From Blastopirellula marina (GTDB taxonomy: Bacteria > Planctomycetota > Planctomycetia > Pirellulales > Pirellulaceae): a stretch of 64,000 bases of DNA. Location of the stretch: NCBI RefSeq assembly GCF_002967765.1, contig NZ_PUHY01000015.1:124001-188000 (forward strand), in the 5' to 3' direction. The position numbers and the translations under genes were made by a program. Below, one piece after another: positions 63,049 through 64,000 of the stretch. The notes under the pieces are model-generated. The model was not told the DNA's origin, made no database searches, and saw nothing but the letters and a program-made list of their open reading frames with translations. The first letter of the stretch is position 1. Each line of letters starts with the position of its first letter.

Positions 63049-64000
63049 CGAAATTCATCCACACCGCCGATCTCCACATCGATAGCCCTCTGCGTGGCTT
63101 GGCGATGCGTGACGAGACGATGATGCGCACGGTACAGCGGGCTACCCGTACCGCACTCCAGCGGATCATCGACCTGGCGTTGAAGGAACAAGTTGCCTTC
63201 GTCCTAATCGCGGGCGATCTGTTCGACGGCGAATGGAAGGACATGCACTCTGGGCAGTGGGCGGCAGGGCAGTTTCGTCGACTGGAAGAAGCGGGTATCG
63301 GCGTCTATTACATTCGTGGTAACCACGATGCCGTCAGTCAGATTCAACGTAAGATTCGCTGGCCTTCGAATGTCGTTGAACTCCCGCATGACGAGCCGAC
63401 GACAATCGTGTTGGAAGACCTGGGCGTAGCGATTCACGGACAAGGGTTCGCCGATCAGAAAGTCGAAATCGACTTGGCGGCTCGTTATCCCGAAAGGATC
63501 AACGGAATGTTCAACGTCGGTATGCTGCATACCAGCTTGACCGGTAGCGAACAGCACGACACCTATGCCCCGACCTCATTGGAAGTTCTGAAGAGCAAAG
63601 GGTACGACTACTGGGCGCTGGGGCATATTCATTTGCGAAACGCCGAGCCGATTTGTGTCGAGCCGTATGTCACTTACAGTGGGAATCCTCAAGGACGTCA
63701 CATTCGCGAAGCTGGCGACAAAGGCTGCCTGATCGGCGAGATCGAAGGAGAGTCGCTTAAGGAAGTCAAGTTCCACAGCACCGATACGCTTCGCTGGCAG
63801 GAATTAATCGTTGACGTTTCAAATGATACTTCGCTCGATGGCGTGTTGGCCAAAGCTGGCCAGGCCATCCAAACCCAACACACACGGCACGGCGGATTGA
63901 GTTCTGCATTTCGATTAACCTTCTCCGGGGCGACCAAGGTACACGAGGAACTCTCCGACCTGATTCGACGGGCCGAAATATACCAGCAAATCTTTGCGGC
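63045..64000 (+). CDS. SbcD/YhaO-like metallophosphoesterase nuclease, N-terminal part, cut by window edge
   Basis: The gene starts at ATG 63045, overlapping the addA stop by four bases (ATGA), and runs past the right edge. Over 300 residues are visible. The metallophosphatase motifs are FIHTADLHIDSP (D9, H11), AGDLFDG, IRGNHDAV, MLHTS and LGHIHLRN, all typical of SbcD/Mre11/YhaO exonucleases. YSGNPQGRHI is also as in this group. It would cut DNA ends or hairpins, usually with a Rad50/SbcC/YhaN-type ATPase, which probably follows outside the window. Three-gene coupling with AddBA indicates one double-strand-break processing operon. Confidence 0.92.
   Translation, partial: MTKFIHTADLHIDSPLRGLAMRDETMMRTVQRATRTALQRIIDLALKEQVAFVLIAGDLFDGEWKDMHSGQWAAGQFRRLEEAGIGVYYIRGNHDAVSQIQRKIRWPSNVVELPHDEPTTIVLEDLGVAIHGQGFADQKVEIDLAARYPERINGMFNVGMLHTSLTGSEQHDTYAPTSLEVLKSKGYDYWALGHIHLRNAEPICVEPYVTYSGNPQGRHIREAGDKGCLIGEIEGESLKEVKFHSTDTLRWQELIVDVSNDTSLDGVLAKAGQAIQTQHTRHGGLSSAFRLTFSGATKVHEELSDLIRRAEIYQQIFA

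Overview
The window looks like chromosomal DNA from a planctomycete, most probably a Pirellulales member close to Blastopirellula, Bremerella or Rhodopirellula. This is inferred from gene content: a secreted formylglycine sulfatase, a ceramidase-like hydrolase, an acetylxylan/sialate-esterase-type enzyme, many secreted proteins without a recognised family, a STAS/RsbW switch, a very large MFS-acyltransferase-AMP-ligase fusion, and moderate GC. No rRNA, CRISPR array, transposase, integrase or prophage gene was seen. Two tRNA genes are present: Asn-GTT and Leu-TAG.

Layout. Positions 1-1388 hold the end of a dipeptide/oligopeptide ABC importer operon (DppD tail, DppF). Positions 1434-8746 are all on the minus strand: two small membrane proteins, an exported M20D amidohydrolase, RdgB, an exported SPOR-like protein with a clear terminator, a CheV-like coupling protein, MtaB and ClpS. 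Positions 8935-15062 hold an M20 dipeptidase, SerS and two divergently transcribed phosphohexomutases. Positions 15168-22163 (minus) hold the sulfatase and an ABC-HlyD-TolC export operon whose ATPase lacks several catalytic motifs. Positions 22642-29586 (plus) hold a DUF1028 protein, a Tat-exported solute-binding protein next to a hybrid histidine kinase, and a RidA-symporter pair.

Positions 29648-36789 are mixed: SnoaL-like protein, exported esterase, TlpA-like thioredoxin protein, ceramidase-like protein, exported MsrA-MsrB fusion and CutC. Positions 36864-43717 hold an EAL phosphodiesterase, tRNA-Asn with its terminator, an RsbW-like kinase and STAS protein, several small unknown proteins, a possible small RNA and a CheY-type regulator. 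Positions 43923-50612 hold the 1279-residue lipid-metabolism fusion and planctomycete-type secreted or unknown proteins. From 51421 to the end come tRNA-Leu, a HAD phosphatase, a CMP-KDO-synthetase-like protein, a small lipoprotein, an Nramp-like transporter with a coiled-coil insertion, a GT4 glycosyltransferase, and a translationally coupled AddB-AddA-SbcD/YhaO-like DNA-repair operon that runs off the right edge.

How the genes work together. The clearest functional units are the peptide importer tail, the ABC-HlyD-TolC exporter, the binding protein plus kinase (probably a sensor, since no permease is present), RidA plus symporter, the STAS/RsbW pair, and the AddAB-nuclease operon. The best candidates for something undescribed are the exporter with a degenerate nucleotide-binding domain, the Nramp-like protein with a compositionally distinct coiled-coil insert, and the binding-protein/kinase pair. 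All function calls come from reading motifs by eye. No homology search was run.
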